Source: Methanobrevibacter sp. (GTDB lineage: Archaea; Methanobacteriota; Methanobacteria; Methanobacteriales; Methanobacteriaceae). From it: a stretch of DNA of 7,381 nt. The stretch is from positions 1 through 7,381 of the forward strand of contig JAUNXD010000081.1 in NCBI GenBank assembly GCA_030539985.1, written 5' to 3'. Positions 1 to 5,555 of this stretch are shown piece after piece. Made by a program: the position numbers and the translations under genes. Under the pieces are notes generated by a model. That model was not told the DNA's origin. It searched no databases and saw only the letters and a program-made list of their open reading frames with translations. Every line of letters begins with the position of its first letter. The stretch's first letter is position 1.

Positions 1-1
1 T

Positions 2-241
2 TCAATATTGATTGATGAAGGATCTCTAAAAAAATCAAATCCTAGTAACATATATCCTATTTTAAATAAAATGGAAGATTTGGGCCTTATTACTAGCGAA
101 TTTAAAATTAAAAATAACAAGCAACTCAAGTATTTTAAAATAACCGATGACGGTGTTCACGTTTTAGATTATTTGTGGTCCAGATTCGATATCATTCATA
201 ATAATTCTCAATGGAAATTATTATTTGAAGATATGGGTTAA
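2..241 (+). CDS. PadR-like winged-helix transcriptional regulator, C-terminal part (5' end outside window)
   Basis: The frame is open from base 2 to the TAA at 239-241 (79 codons), so the gene enters from the left. A TTG at 8 could be read as a start, but the ORF is already open upstream of it and the N-terminal half of the winged helix is missing, so I treat this as a truncated gene. The segment NPSNIYPILNKMEDLGLI resembles the recognition-helix region of PadR-type regulators (usual pattern: S-x-Y-x-x-L-x-x-L-E-x-x-G-L). It is followed by a basic wing and KYFKITDDG, the beta-wing/next-helix motif (usually KYYxLTxxG). The end, LDYLWSRFDIIHN, would be the C-terminal dimerisation helix. Such proteins are cytoplasmic DNA-binding dimers. 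Target and ligand are unknown. Another MarR/ArsR-like winged-helix family is possible. It lies 70 bases upstream of asnB on the same strand. Confidence 0.75.
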   Translation, partial: SILIDEGSLKKSNPSNIYPILNKMEDLGLITSEFKIKNNKQLKYFKITDDGVHVLDYLWSRFDIIHNNSQWKLLFEDMG

Positions 242-266
242 TCTTGAAAATAGGAACTTCTTTTAA

Positions 267-311
267 ACCAAAATTATAATTTAAGTATTATTAGTTTCAT
301 ATTATAATATC
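267..311 (+). promoter_or_regulatory. Probable asnB promoter with two 12-bp AT palindromes
   Basis: A TATA-like element (TTATAATTTAA, 274-284) is preceded by an A-rich BRE-like stretch (CCAAAA, 268-273). Placing the transcription start about 25 bases downstream puts it near 300-305, so the leader of asnB (ATG at 312) would be very short or absent. This fits the lack of any GGAG-like ribosome binding site before that ATG. Two perfect palindromes share the core ATTATAAT: AAATTATAATTT (271-282, on the TATA element) and ATATTATAATAT (299-310, ending one base before the ATG). They could be operator half-sites or just AT-rich promoter sequence. Confidence 0.4.
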
Positions 312-1760
312 ATGTGTTCAATAGTAGGTCTGCAAGGTAATTTTAAAGTAAATGATATTATAGAAATGATGAAAACTTCTAAAAGCAGAGGTCCGGATTC
401 ATCAGGCATTTATTTGGATAAAATTTATACTAACATTAACCTGGATGAATTTGAAGATAATAACAATTATCCAATAGCTTTTGGCCATAATTTACTTTCA
501 ATTTATGATAATAATGACAGGATATCAAAACCACAACCTATAAGTAATAATGGGCTTGTATTGGTTTTCAATGGGGAAATCTACAATTTTTTGACAATTA
601 GAAATTTCCTATCAAAAGTCGGCATTGAAAACGAAATTAAATCCGATGCGGAAGCACTGTTGCACTTAATCTATTTTTATAATAAAAAATTAGACTTGCT
701 TAAAGCCGTTCAAGCAGCACTTAGATTGATTGATGGAGATTATGCGTTTGCAGTGTGGGATGGTGAAAACATTGCAATTGCACGTGACCCTTTAGGTGTT
801 AAACCTCTATTTTACTCACAAAAGGAAGGTCTTAAGGGATTTGCTTCATCAAGATTGTCCTTAAAGGAAGCAGGCTTCGATGACATTGAAACACTAAAAC
901 CGGAACACATACTTTATAACTGGGAGGATATATCTCCTGCCCAACCTATTCATGAAAAGATCTTTGAAGGGGACGTAGCTAAAATAGACAAGATGTTAAG
1001 ATTGAGTGTTATTAAAAGAGTTGAAGGATTAAGCGAGCTTGGTGTAATATTTTCAGGGGGTGTCGACAGTTCATATTTGGCCCTTCTCTTAAAGGAAATT
1101 TCACTAAACATTCCCTTGAAAATCACTCTTTATGCAGTTGGTGCTGAAGGATCAAAAGATGTGGAAGCTGCAATATACGCTTCAAAATTCCTGAATTTGG
1201 ATTTGGAAATCTTTGAAGTTACAGAAGATGATGTGCGTGAAGCCCTGCCGCAGGTAGTTAAAGCCATTGGGGATGATAACCTCATGAAGGTGGGTGTTGG
1301 TCTTACAACCTATTTTGCAACCAGAATGGCTGCTCGTGATGGGTTGAAGGTAGCTATTTCGGGCCAGGGTGCAGACGAGCTGTTTGGAGGATATAAAAGA
1401 TACCTGCAAAGCTTTGTCGATGGAACACTTAACTATGATCTGAGGGTTGACATGTCAAACATGTATCATGTAAATCTCGAAAGGGATGATGCATGTTCAA
1501 TGCTTAATTCAGTAGAGTTAAGATTGCCGTTTTTGGATAAAAATCTAGTTGAGCTAGTTTTAAACATTCCGGATAACAAAAAGATAGTTTCAATGCATGA
1601 TGAGATGAGAAAAAGCATCCTAAGGAAATTGGCATTTGAAGAGGGCCTGGATTATGAGATAGCATACAGACCTAAGAAGGCAGCCCAATATGGAACCGGC
1701 ATCGATAAGATATTGCGCAAAAAAATTATCAAAGACACGGATATTTCCCAATATCTGTAA
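312..1760 (+). CDS. asnB: Asparagine synthetase (glutamine-hydrolysing), AsnB-type
   Basis: Converts aspartate to asparagine with ATP and an amide nitrogen from glutamine, in the cytoplasm. The 482 residues show the two-domain layout. Residues 1-~200 are an N-terminal nucleophile glutaminase with Cys2 after the initiator Met (MCSIVG), RGPDSSG (26-32), FNGEIYN (86-92), SDAEA (111-115) and ARDPLGVKPLFYS (157-169). The synthetase domain carries the PP-loop FSGGVDSS (247-254), SGQGADELFGGY (350-361) and the late motif VELRLPFLD (401-409). It is shorter than E. coli AsnB (about 554), the C-terminal tail being reduced. The ATG at 312 is fixed by the need for Cys at position 2. One oddity: where E. 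coli AsnB has AHERLSI, with an arginine that binds the glutamine carboxylate, this protein reads GHNLLSI, with Leu61 at that position. T-rich sequence follows the stop, so it may be transcribed separately from gatC. The family assignment is firm; the nitrogen source in vivo is inferred. Confidence 0.95.
   Translation: MCSIVGLQGNFKVNDIIEMMKTSKSRGPDSSGIYLDKIYTNINLDEFEDNNNYPIAFGHNLLSIYDNNDRISKPQPISNNGLVLVFNGEIYNFLTIRNFLSKVGIENEIKSDAEALLHLIYFYNKKLDLLKAVQAALRLIDGDYAFAVWDGENIAIARDPLGVKPLFYSQKEGLKGFASSRLSLKEAGFDDIETLKPEHILYNWEDISPAQPIHEKIFEGDVAKIDKMLRLSVIKRVEGLSELGVIFSGGVDSSYLALLLKEISLNIPLKITLYAVGAEGSKDVEAAIYASKFLNLDLEIFEVTEDDVREALPQVVKAIGDDNLMKVGVGLTTYFATRMAARDGLKVAISGQGADELFGGYKRYLQSFVDGTLNYDLRVDMSNMYHVNLERDDACSMLNSVELRLPFLDKNLVELVLNIPDNKKIVSMHDEMRKSILRKLAFEEGLDYEIAYRPKKAAQYGTGIDKILRKKIIKDTDISQYL
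723..743 (+). repeat. 21-nt exact repeat, copy 1 (inside asnB)
   Basis: These 21 bases of asnB (codons for RLIDGDY, residues 138-144) are identical to 4813-4833 at the end of the iPGM-like gene. They are in the same reading frame and encode the same seven residues there. In asnB the stretch continues into the conserved AFAVWD, so this copy is a normal part of the glutaminase domain. Probably coincidental, but it is a perfect direct repeat about 4.1 kb apart. Confidence 0.6.
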
Positions 1761-1764
1761 ATAA

Positions 1765-1780
1765 TTTTTTCACTATTTTT
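1765..1780 (+). terminator. T-rich probable archaeal terminator after asnB
   Basis: Five bases past the asnB stop lie two oligo-T runs, TTTTTT (1765-1770) and TTTTT (1776-1780), separated by CACTA. Archaeal RNA polymerase terminates on such U-rich tracts without needing a hairpin. More T-rich sequence (TTTTAACTTTAACTTTA) follows. I infer that most asnB transcripts end here and that gatC has its own promoter. Confidence 0.45.
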
Positions 1781-1796
1781 AGGATTTTAACTTTAA

Positions 1797-1832
1797 CTTT
1801 ATTAATATCAAAAAACATAATAAATTTATTAT
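1797..1832 (+). promoter_or_regulatory. Probable promoter of the gatC-hom operon with a 16-bp palindrome
   Basis: The sequence between asnB and gatC is almost all A and T. TTTATTAATAT (1798-1808) is the best-placed TATA-like element: a start 25 bases downstream (about 1828-1832) leaves room for the ribosome binding site AGGAG at 1843-1847. A perfect 16-base palindrome, ATAATAAATTTATTAT (1817-1832), would then sit across the transcription start, where a repressor could block initiation. Base composition alone makes AT palindromes common, so its function is a guess. Confidence 0.35.
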
Positions 1833-1856
1833 TTATTATTATAGGAGTTTAATTTC

Positions 1857-2072
1857 ATGACAATCGAAAAAGATGCAGAAGATATTATAGAAAAATTCTC
1901 AAAGATTTTAGAAGACATTCCGGATTCAGATGAAACCTGGTATATCACAGATAATTTAAATTTGACTCGTGAAGATAAGTCTCAAGAAAAAAACCCTGAA
2001 AAAATATTGAGAAACGCTAACATTGATAAAGATGGAAATCTTATAGTTAAAAGAGCTGATTGGACAAATTAA
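1857..2072 (+). CDS. gatC: Archaeal-type GatC, small subunit of Asp-tRNA(Asn)/Glu-tRNA(Gln) amidotransferase
   Basis: Predicted structural subunit of GatCAB, which amidates Asp-tRNA(Asn) (and in some organisms Glu-tRNA(Gln)) using glutamine. GatC holds GatA and GatB together. At 71 residues it is shorter than the usual bacterial 95 or so. An N-terminal acidic helix (residues 2-22) is followed by an extended segment. The C-terminal half lines up well with ordinary GatC: LTREDKSQEKNPEKILRNA then DKDGNLIVKRADW, matching the usual pattern LREDxxxxSxxREExLxNAPxxxDGxFxVPxVL. The start at 1857 has an excellent ribosome binding site, AGGAG (1843-1847), nine bases upstream. It is the first gene of the tight cluster. 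Next to asnB it joins free asparagine synthesis and tRNA-dependent asparagine formation at one locus. GatA and GatB are not in the window. The assignment rests on this motif alignment and remembered gene order. Confidence 0.78.
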   Translation: MTIEKDAEDIIEKFSKILEDIPDSDETWYITDNLNLTREDKSQEKNPEKILRNANIDKDGNLIVKRADWTN

Positions 2073-2083
2073 GAGGGATTTAT

Positions 2084-2569
2084 ATGAGAATAGACTTAGT
2101 TCTAGAGCTTTTGGATTCTCCGGGACAGTTAGTCAAAGCATTGGAGCCAATAAGTGTCTTTGGTGCTAATCTGGTAACTGTCATTCATAAAAGAGATTAT
2201 AAAAATGAAAACGGTAAAGTTCCGGTTCAGCTAACTTTGGAAGGCGAACATGAAGACCTTAAAAAGATAGTTGACCGATTTGAAGAATTGGGATTCACCA
2301 TTATCGAAATGGATGGTGTTGTTAGAAAAGAGACAATCACTACAATATTCTTTGGCCACATTGTAGATCAGGACTTAAGGGACACCATGGACAGGATCAA
2401 TGAACTTGATGGTGTTGTAATTGTGGCATTCGATATCAAACTCAATGGTGAAGAAAAATCCACCGCACTGATTAATATTGAAACTGATATCGGCAAAAAG
2501 CAAACAGTGTTTGATAGAATTGCAGAAATTGCTGAAGAAAAGGAATTATTAGTGATTAATGAAGTTTAA
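2084..2569 (+). CDS. ACT-domain protein, predicted allosteric regulator of homoserine dehydrogenase
   Basis: A 161-residue protein resembling the COG2061 family, described as predicted allosteric regulators of homoserine dehydrogenase. The N-terminal ACT domain is clear: beta strand RIDLVLELL, then DSPGQLVKAL (11-20) with the typical D-x-PG-x-L turn and helix, then FGANLVTVIHKRD (26-38). Residues ~84-161 (ITTIFFGHIVDQDLRDTMDRI, later LINIE) look like a second alpha/beta half with ACT-like strand-helix pattern. ATG 2084 is preferred over the in-frame ATG 2060: GAGGG (2073-2077) sits seven bases before 2084 and the protein then starts directly with the first ACT strand, whereas 2060 would overlap gatC. 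The spacing is 11 bases after gatC, and the next gene is homoserine dehydrogenase, which itself lacks an ACT domain. Likely ligand, by family: an amino acid end product such as threonine. This is inference. Confidence 0.85.
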   Translation: MRIDLVLELLDSPGQLVKALEPISVFGANLVTVIHKRDYKNENGKVPVQLTLEGEHEDLKKIVDRFEELGFTIIEMDGVVRKETITTIFFGHIVDQDLRDTMDRINELDGVVIVAFDIKLNGEEKSTALINIETDIGKKQTVFDRIAEIAEEKELLVINEV

Positions 2570-2581
2570 GTGATGATTATT

Positions 2582-3601
2582 ATGGATGAATGTAAAGTCA
2601 TTATTATGGGATTCGGTTCTGTTGGCCAAGGTGTAGCCAACGCCTTATCCATGAAAAAGGATTTGATTAAGGATAAAACTGGTGTTGCAGTAAAGGTAGT
2701 TGCAGCGGCAGATTCATCTTCATCTGCAATCTCAGAGGATGGGCTTGATGAAGAGTTACTTGTAAAAACTAAAAAAGATGAAGGAAAGCTCTCAGCATAC
2801 CCTGAATTCGGGTCTGATGTAAGTGGTGCAGATGTTTTGGATGCTGTTGAATACGATTGTCTTATTGAAGCAACTCCTACAAATATCGTAGATGCGCAGC
2901 CTGCACTTTCACTGACTCTAAAGGCATTTGAACAGGGAAAGGATGTTGTAACCTCAAACAAAGGACATTTGGCCTTGAAATTCAAGGAAGTTGTTGGAGC
3001 AGCAGAAAAGGCTGGCGTGGAATTCAAATATGAGGCCAGTGTTGGTGGATCCATGCCAATAATCAATTTCACAAAAGACACTCTTTCCTCATGTGAGATA
3101 AAATCAATCAAAGGTATTTTAAACGGTACCACTAACTATATCTTATCAAGGATGACTTCAGAAGGTTCAGAATATGAAGTAATCCTAAAGGAATCACAGG
3201 AACTTGGTATTGCAGAAACCGATCCTACACAGGATGTTGAAGGTATTGATGCTGCATGTAAAACAGTAATTCTTGCAAATTCCCTTTTGGGAATTGATGC
3301 AACCTACAGTGACGTTAAGGTTGAAGGTATTTCAAACATCAATTCACAGGCCATTGAACTGGCTAAAAAAGATGACTATTTAATAAAATTAATAGCTGAA
3401 GTATCTCCTGACAATCTGCAGGTATCTCCTCGTTTAGTTAAAAGGGGAAGTTCCTATGATGTAAGCGGAACCCTGAACATGGCTACAATCAAAACCGATT
3501 TGGCTGATGAGGTTTCTGTAATTGGACTTGGAGCAGGTTCACTTGAAACCGCTTCTGCGATGTTGACAGACTTGATTAGTATTTTGAAAAATAAATACTA
3601 A
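2582..3601 (+). CDS. hom: Homoserine dehydrogenase (short form without ACT domain)
   Basis: Reduces aspartate 4-semialdehyde to homoserine with NAD(P)H, the branch point toward threonine and methionine. With the start at 2582 it has 339 residues. It shows the Rossmann motif GFGSVGQG (10-17), ADSSSSAISEDGLD (44-57), IEATP (95-99), TSNKGHLAL with Lys127 (the TANKGPLA motif of the family), KGILNGTTNYIL (177-188) and DPTQDVEGIDAACK (214-227). In the last motif Asp223 and Lys227 have the four-residue spacing of the yeast catalytic Asp/Lys pair. GTG 2570 and ATG 2573 are also in frame. I chose ATG 2582 because GTGAT (2570-2574), complementary to the 16S end, lies seven bases upstream and because the family normally begins just before the first Rossmann strand. 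The protein ends after the catalytic domain; bacterial enzymes of about 430 residues carry a C-terminal ACT domain. The missing regulation is probably supplied by the ACT protein 12 bases upstream. Confidence 0.93.
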   Translation: MDECKVIIMGFGSVGQGVANALSMKKDLIKDKTGVAVKVVAAADSSSSAISEDGLDEELLVKTKKDEGKLSAYPEFGSDVSGADVLDAVEYDCLIEATPTNIVDAQPALSLTLKAFEQGKDVVTSNKGHLALKFKEVVGAAEKAGVEFKYEASVGGSMPIINFTKDTLSSCEIKSIKGILNGTTNYILSRMTSEGSEYEVILKESQELGIAETDPTQDVEGIDAACKTVILANSLLGIDATYSDVKVEGISNINSQAIELAKKDDYLIKLIAEVSPDNLQVSPRLVKRGSSYDVSGTLNMATIKTDLADEVSVIGLGAGSLETASAMLTDLISILKNKY

Positions 3602-3624
3602 TTCTTTATTCTTTTTTTGATAAC
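3587..3624 (+). promoter_or_regulatory. T-rich spacer with possible internal promoter before the iPGM-like gene
   Basis: The 23-base gap holds T-rich sequence (TTCTTTATTCTTTTTTT, 3602-3618) and no ribosome binding site before ATG 3625. A TATA-like AAAAATAAATA (3587-3597) overlaps the last codons of hom, and a start 25-30 bases downstream would fall at about 3617-3622, giving a near-leaderless message. The T tract could also cause partial termination. Either effect would let this gene be expressed at a different level from hom. Weak evidence. Confidence 0.3.
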
Positions 3625-4836
3625 ATGAAATACGTAATTTTTATACCTGACGGCTCTAGCGATTATCCTGTAGATGAATTGGACGGAAAAACTCCTTTGA
3701 TGGTTGCCAATACTCCAAACATTGACAAACTGGCTAAAATGGGTTATGGAGGATTCACAAACAATGTACCTGAACAGTACACACCGGGTTCCGATGTTGC
3801 TAACATGAGCATTTTCGGTTTCAATCCTGCTGATTACTATACAGGCCGTGGACCATTGGAAGCGGGAAGTGAAGGCATTCCAACAAAACCTGAAGACGTA
3901 ATATTCAGATGCAATACAATATACAGTGAAACTGATGAAATGGATGACTTCAATGCAGGTCACATCTCCACCGAAGAGGCCGATGAGTTGATGAAAGGAT
4001 TAAATGAATACTTTAATGAGAAATATCCTGATTTTAAAGGTAAGTTCTACACTGGTGTAAGCTACAGGCATCTGTTTGTATATACCTGTGACAGTGTAGA
4101 GGATGCAGAGATTTTATCATCCATCAAAACAATGCCTCCTCATGATATTTCCGGTGAAAAGTTATTGGATAATCTATTTGGGGATTGCGAACTGGCCGAA
4201 GAATTCCACAAGATAATGTTTGAGGCAAGGGAATATCTAAAAGACCATGAAATAAACAAAAAAAGGGACATTCCCGCCAATATGATTTGGTTATGGGGAC
4301 AGGGTGTAACACCTAAGCTTCCTAACTTTGAAGAGACCTATGGAATCACCGCTTCAGTAATCACTGGTGTGGATCTCCTTAAGGGAATCGGTAACTTTGC
4401 AGGCATGAACATTGTTGATGTTCCGGGAGCTACAGGATACTTTGATACTGATTATGCACAGAAAGGTGAGTATGGAATTGAAGCCCTGAAGGAAACCGAT
4501 TTGTTGTTAATTCATATAGAGGCACCGGATGAAGCTGGACACGCTCAAAACACTGTCGAAAAGGTAAAGGCTATTGAGAAAATTGATGAGTTCATTGTCG
4601 GACCTATCATTGAAAGTTTAAAAGACCAGGAGTTCAGGGGAGCCATATTGCCCGACCATCCAACACCTATAAGCATTGGAACTCACACCCGTGATAATGT
4701 GCCTATAATCATATTCGATTCCGCACGTGAAGGTGATGAATGCGAATCATTTGATGAAGAGGGAGTCAAGAAAGGTTCACTTGAATTTAGGCAAGGCCAT
4801 TTCCTGGTTCAAAGATTGATTGATGGAGATTATTAA
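3625..4836 (+). CDS. apgM: iPGM-like protein (archaeal ApgM family); candidate homoserine kinase
   Basis: A 403-residue cytoplasmic member of the alkaline phosphatase superfamily, usually annotated as archaeal cofactor-independent phosphoglycerate mutase (3-phosphoglycerate to 2-phosphoglycerate). All metal and phosphate residues expected from bacterial iPGM appear in order: Asp9 (IPDG), Ser56 in PGSDVANMS, Asp302 and His306 in APDEAGH, Asp344-His345 in PDHPTP, and His354 in THTRDNVP. Other stretches, YTGRGPLEA (72-80), HISTEEAD (113-120), GVSYRHL (144-150), PPHDISG (171-177), IWLWGQG (221-227) and PGATGYFDT (267-275), fit what I remember of TIGR02535, a subfamily proposed to be homoserine kinase. 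Position directly after homoserine dehydrogenase supports phosphorylation of homoserine. No Shine-Dalgarno precedes the ATG, and a T tract lies in the 23-base gap. The superfamily is certain; the choice between glycolytic mutase and threonine-pathway kinase is not settled by this window. Confidence 0.88.
   Translation: MKYVIFIPDGSSDYPVDELDGKTPLMVANTPNIDKLAKMGYGGFTNNVPEQYTPGSDVANMSIFGFNPADYYTGRGPLEAGSEGIPTKPEDVIFRCNTIYSETDEMDDFNAGHISTEEADELMKGLNEYFNEKYPDFKGKFYTGVSYRHLFVYTCDSVEDAEILSSIKTMPPHDISGEKLLDNLFGDCELAEEFHKIMFEAREYLKDHEINKKRDIPANMIWLWGQGVTPKLPNFEETYGITASVITGVDLLKGIGNFAGMNIVDVPGATGYFDTDYAQKGEYGIEALKETDLLLIHIEAPDEAGHAQNTVEKVKAIEKIDEFIVGPIIESLKDQEFRGAILPDHPTPISIGTHTRDNVPIIIFDSAREGDECESFDEEGVKKGSLEFRQGHFLVQRLIDGDY
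4813..4833 (+). repeat. 21-nt exact repeat, copy 2 (end of iPGM-like gene, contains next gene's SD)
   Basis: Identical to 723-743 in asnB and encoding the same RLIDGDY, here the last seven residues of the iPGM-like protein. This copy also contains GGAG (4825-4828), eight bases before the ATG of the flavoprotein gene. The repeat therefore serves as the ribosome binding site here, while in asnB it is purely coding. Confidence 0.6.
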
Positions 4837-5472
4837 ATGAAAGTTATTTTAGTCAACGGAAGTCCTAATAAAAACGGATGTACATATACAGCACTCACTG
4901 AAGTTGAAAAGACATTAAATGAACAGGGTATTGAAACGGAAATCTTTTGGATTAAAACAAAACCTATAACCGGATGCATCGCATGCATGAAATGCGGTGA
5001 AAAAGGACAATGCACATTTGACAATGATGTTGTAAACGAATTCGTCAAAAAGGCATATGATGCAGATGGATTTGTATTCGGCTCACCGGTATACTATGCT
5101 GGCGCCAATGGATCCATGGTTTCATTTTTAGACAGGGCATTTTACTCAAACTCTCATGGAGACGGTGCAAAGGCATTTAAAAACAAGCCTGGAGCAGTAG
5201 TATGCTCTGCAAGACGTGCAGGTACAACTTCAACCTATGACCAGATGATCAAATATCTGGGAATTTCATGCATGCCTATAATTTCATCATATTACTGGAA
5301 TATGGTTCATGGAAACACTCCCGAAGAGGTTCTTCAGGATGAGGAAGGATTATCCACCATGAGGCAGTTAGGTCGTAACATGGCATTTTTCCTGAAATGT
5401 ATTGAAGCGGGTGTTGAGAAAGGTTTAACTTTGGATGAAGAGCCTAAAGCACGTACAAACTTTATTAGGTAA
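4837..5472 (+). CDS. Flavodoxin-like NAD(P)H-dependent FMN oxidoreductase with iron-sulfur-type cysteine motif
   Basis: A 211-residue flavodoxin-fold protein of the FMN reductase / iron-sulfur flavoprotein group, expected to move electrons in the cytoplasm. VILVNGSPNKNGCTY (3-17) is the FMN-phosphate loop after the first strand, and GSPVYYAGANGSMVSFLDR (82-100) is the flavin-ring loop and following helix. Between them, GCIACMKCGEKGQC gives Cys47, Cys50, Cys53 and Cys59 (C-x2-C-x2-C-x5-C), within the compact spacing used by methanogen Isf proteins to hold a 4Fe-4S cluster. Some relatives with the same cysteines are annotated only as flavin reductases, so the cluster is an inference. The ATG follows the stop of the previous gene with no gap, and its ribosome binding site GGAG (4825-4828) lies inside that gene's last codons, so the two are probably translationally coupled. 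No specific link to threonine or asparagine synthesis is evident. Confidence 0.85.
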   Translation: MKVILVNGSPNKNGCTYTALTEVEKTLNEQGIETEIFWIKTKPITGCIACMKCGEKGQCTFDNDVVNEFVKKAYDADGFVFGSPVYYAGANGSMVSFLDRAFYSNSHGDGAKAFKNKPGAVVCSARRAGTTSTYDQMIKYLGISCMPIISSYYWNMVHGNTPEEVLQDEEGLSTMRQLGRNMAFFLKCIEAGVEKGLTLDEEPKARTNFIR

Positions 5473-5487
5473 TTATTTACCTTTAAA

Positions 5488-5510
5488 TTCTTTTTTAAAA
5501 ATAGTTTTTA
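5488..5510 (+). terminator. T-rich probable terminator of the gatC-flavoprotein operon
   Basis: Shortly after the flavoprotein stop come TTCTTTTTT (5488-5496) and, after AAAAATAG, a second T run (TTTTT, 5505-5509). Consecutive U-rich tracts of this kind are the usual archaeal termination signal. The hairpin at 5517-5538 follows. Confidence 0.5.
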
Positions 5511-5516
5511 AATTTG

Positions 5517-5538
5517 GATGAGGATAAAAATCCTCATC
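5517..5538 (+). other. Perfect 9-bp hairpin with AAAA loop
   Basis: GATGAGGAT (5517-5525) and ATCCTCATC (5530-5538) are exact reverse complements around AAAA. The stem has four G-C pairs in an otherwise AT-rich gap, so it should fold stably in RNA. It lies just past the T tracts following the flavoprotein gene. No T run follows it, so it is not a bacterial-style intrinsic terminator on the plus strand. On the minus strand it would be followed by an A-rich then T-rich stretch. It may protect the 3' end of the upstream message. Confidence 0.6.
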
Positions 5539-5545
5539 GTTCACA

Positions 5546-5555
5546 TTAAATATAA
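5546..5555 (+). promoter_or_regulatory. TATA-like box in the 5473-6024 gap
   Basis: TTAAATATAA is close to the methanogen TATA consensus (TTTATATA-like). A start about 25-30 bases downstream would fall at about 5575-5582, inside the palindrome at 5571-5589. Nothing conventional is encoded directly downstream. Possible products are a short RNA ending in the T-rich tract near 5626-5660 or a long leader toward the 25-codon ORF and the MATE gene. Confidence 0.4.

Noticed and set aside
242..311. Frameshifted remnant or extension of the PadR-like gene
   Set aside because: The C-terminal helix ends naturally at the TAA and the spacer has no continuing homologous-looking reading frame.
2060..2083. 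Upstream ATG 2060 as start of the ACT protein
   Set aside because: It would overlap gatC, has a poor ribosome binding site and adds eight residues before the first ACT strand. ATG 2084 has GAGGG at proper spacing.
2566..3132. 188-codon minus-strand ORF opposite hom
   Set aside because: It lies inside the strongly supported homoserine dehydrogenase gene, has low-complexity Ser/Thr-rich composition and no recognisable motifs. It is an antisense shadow, like the other minus-strand ORFs here.
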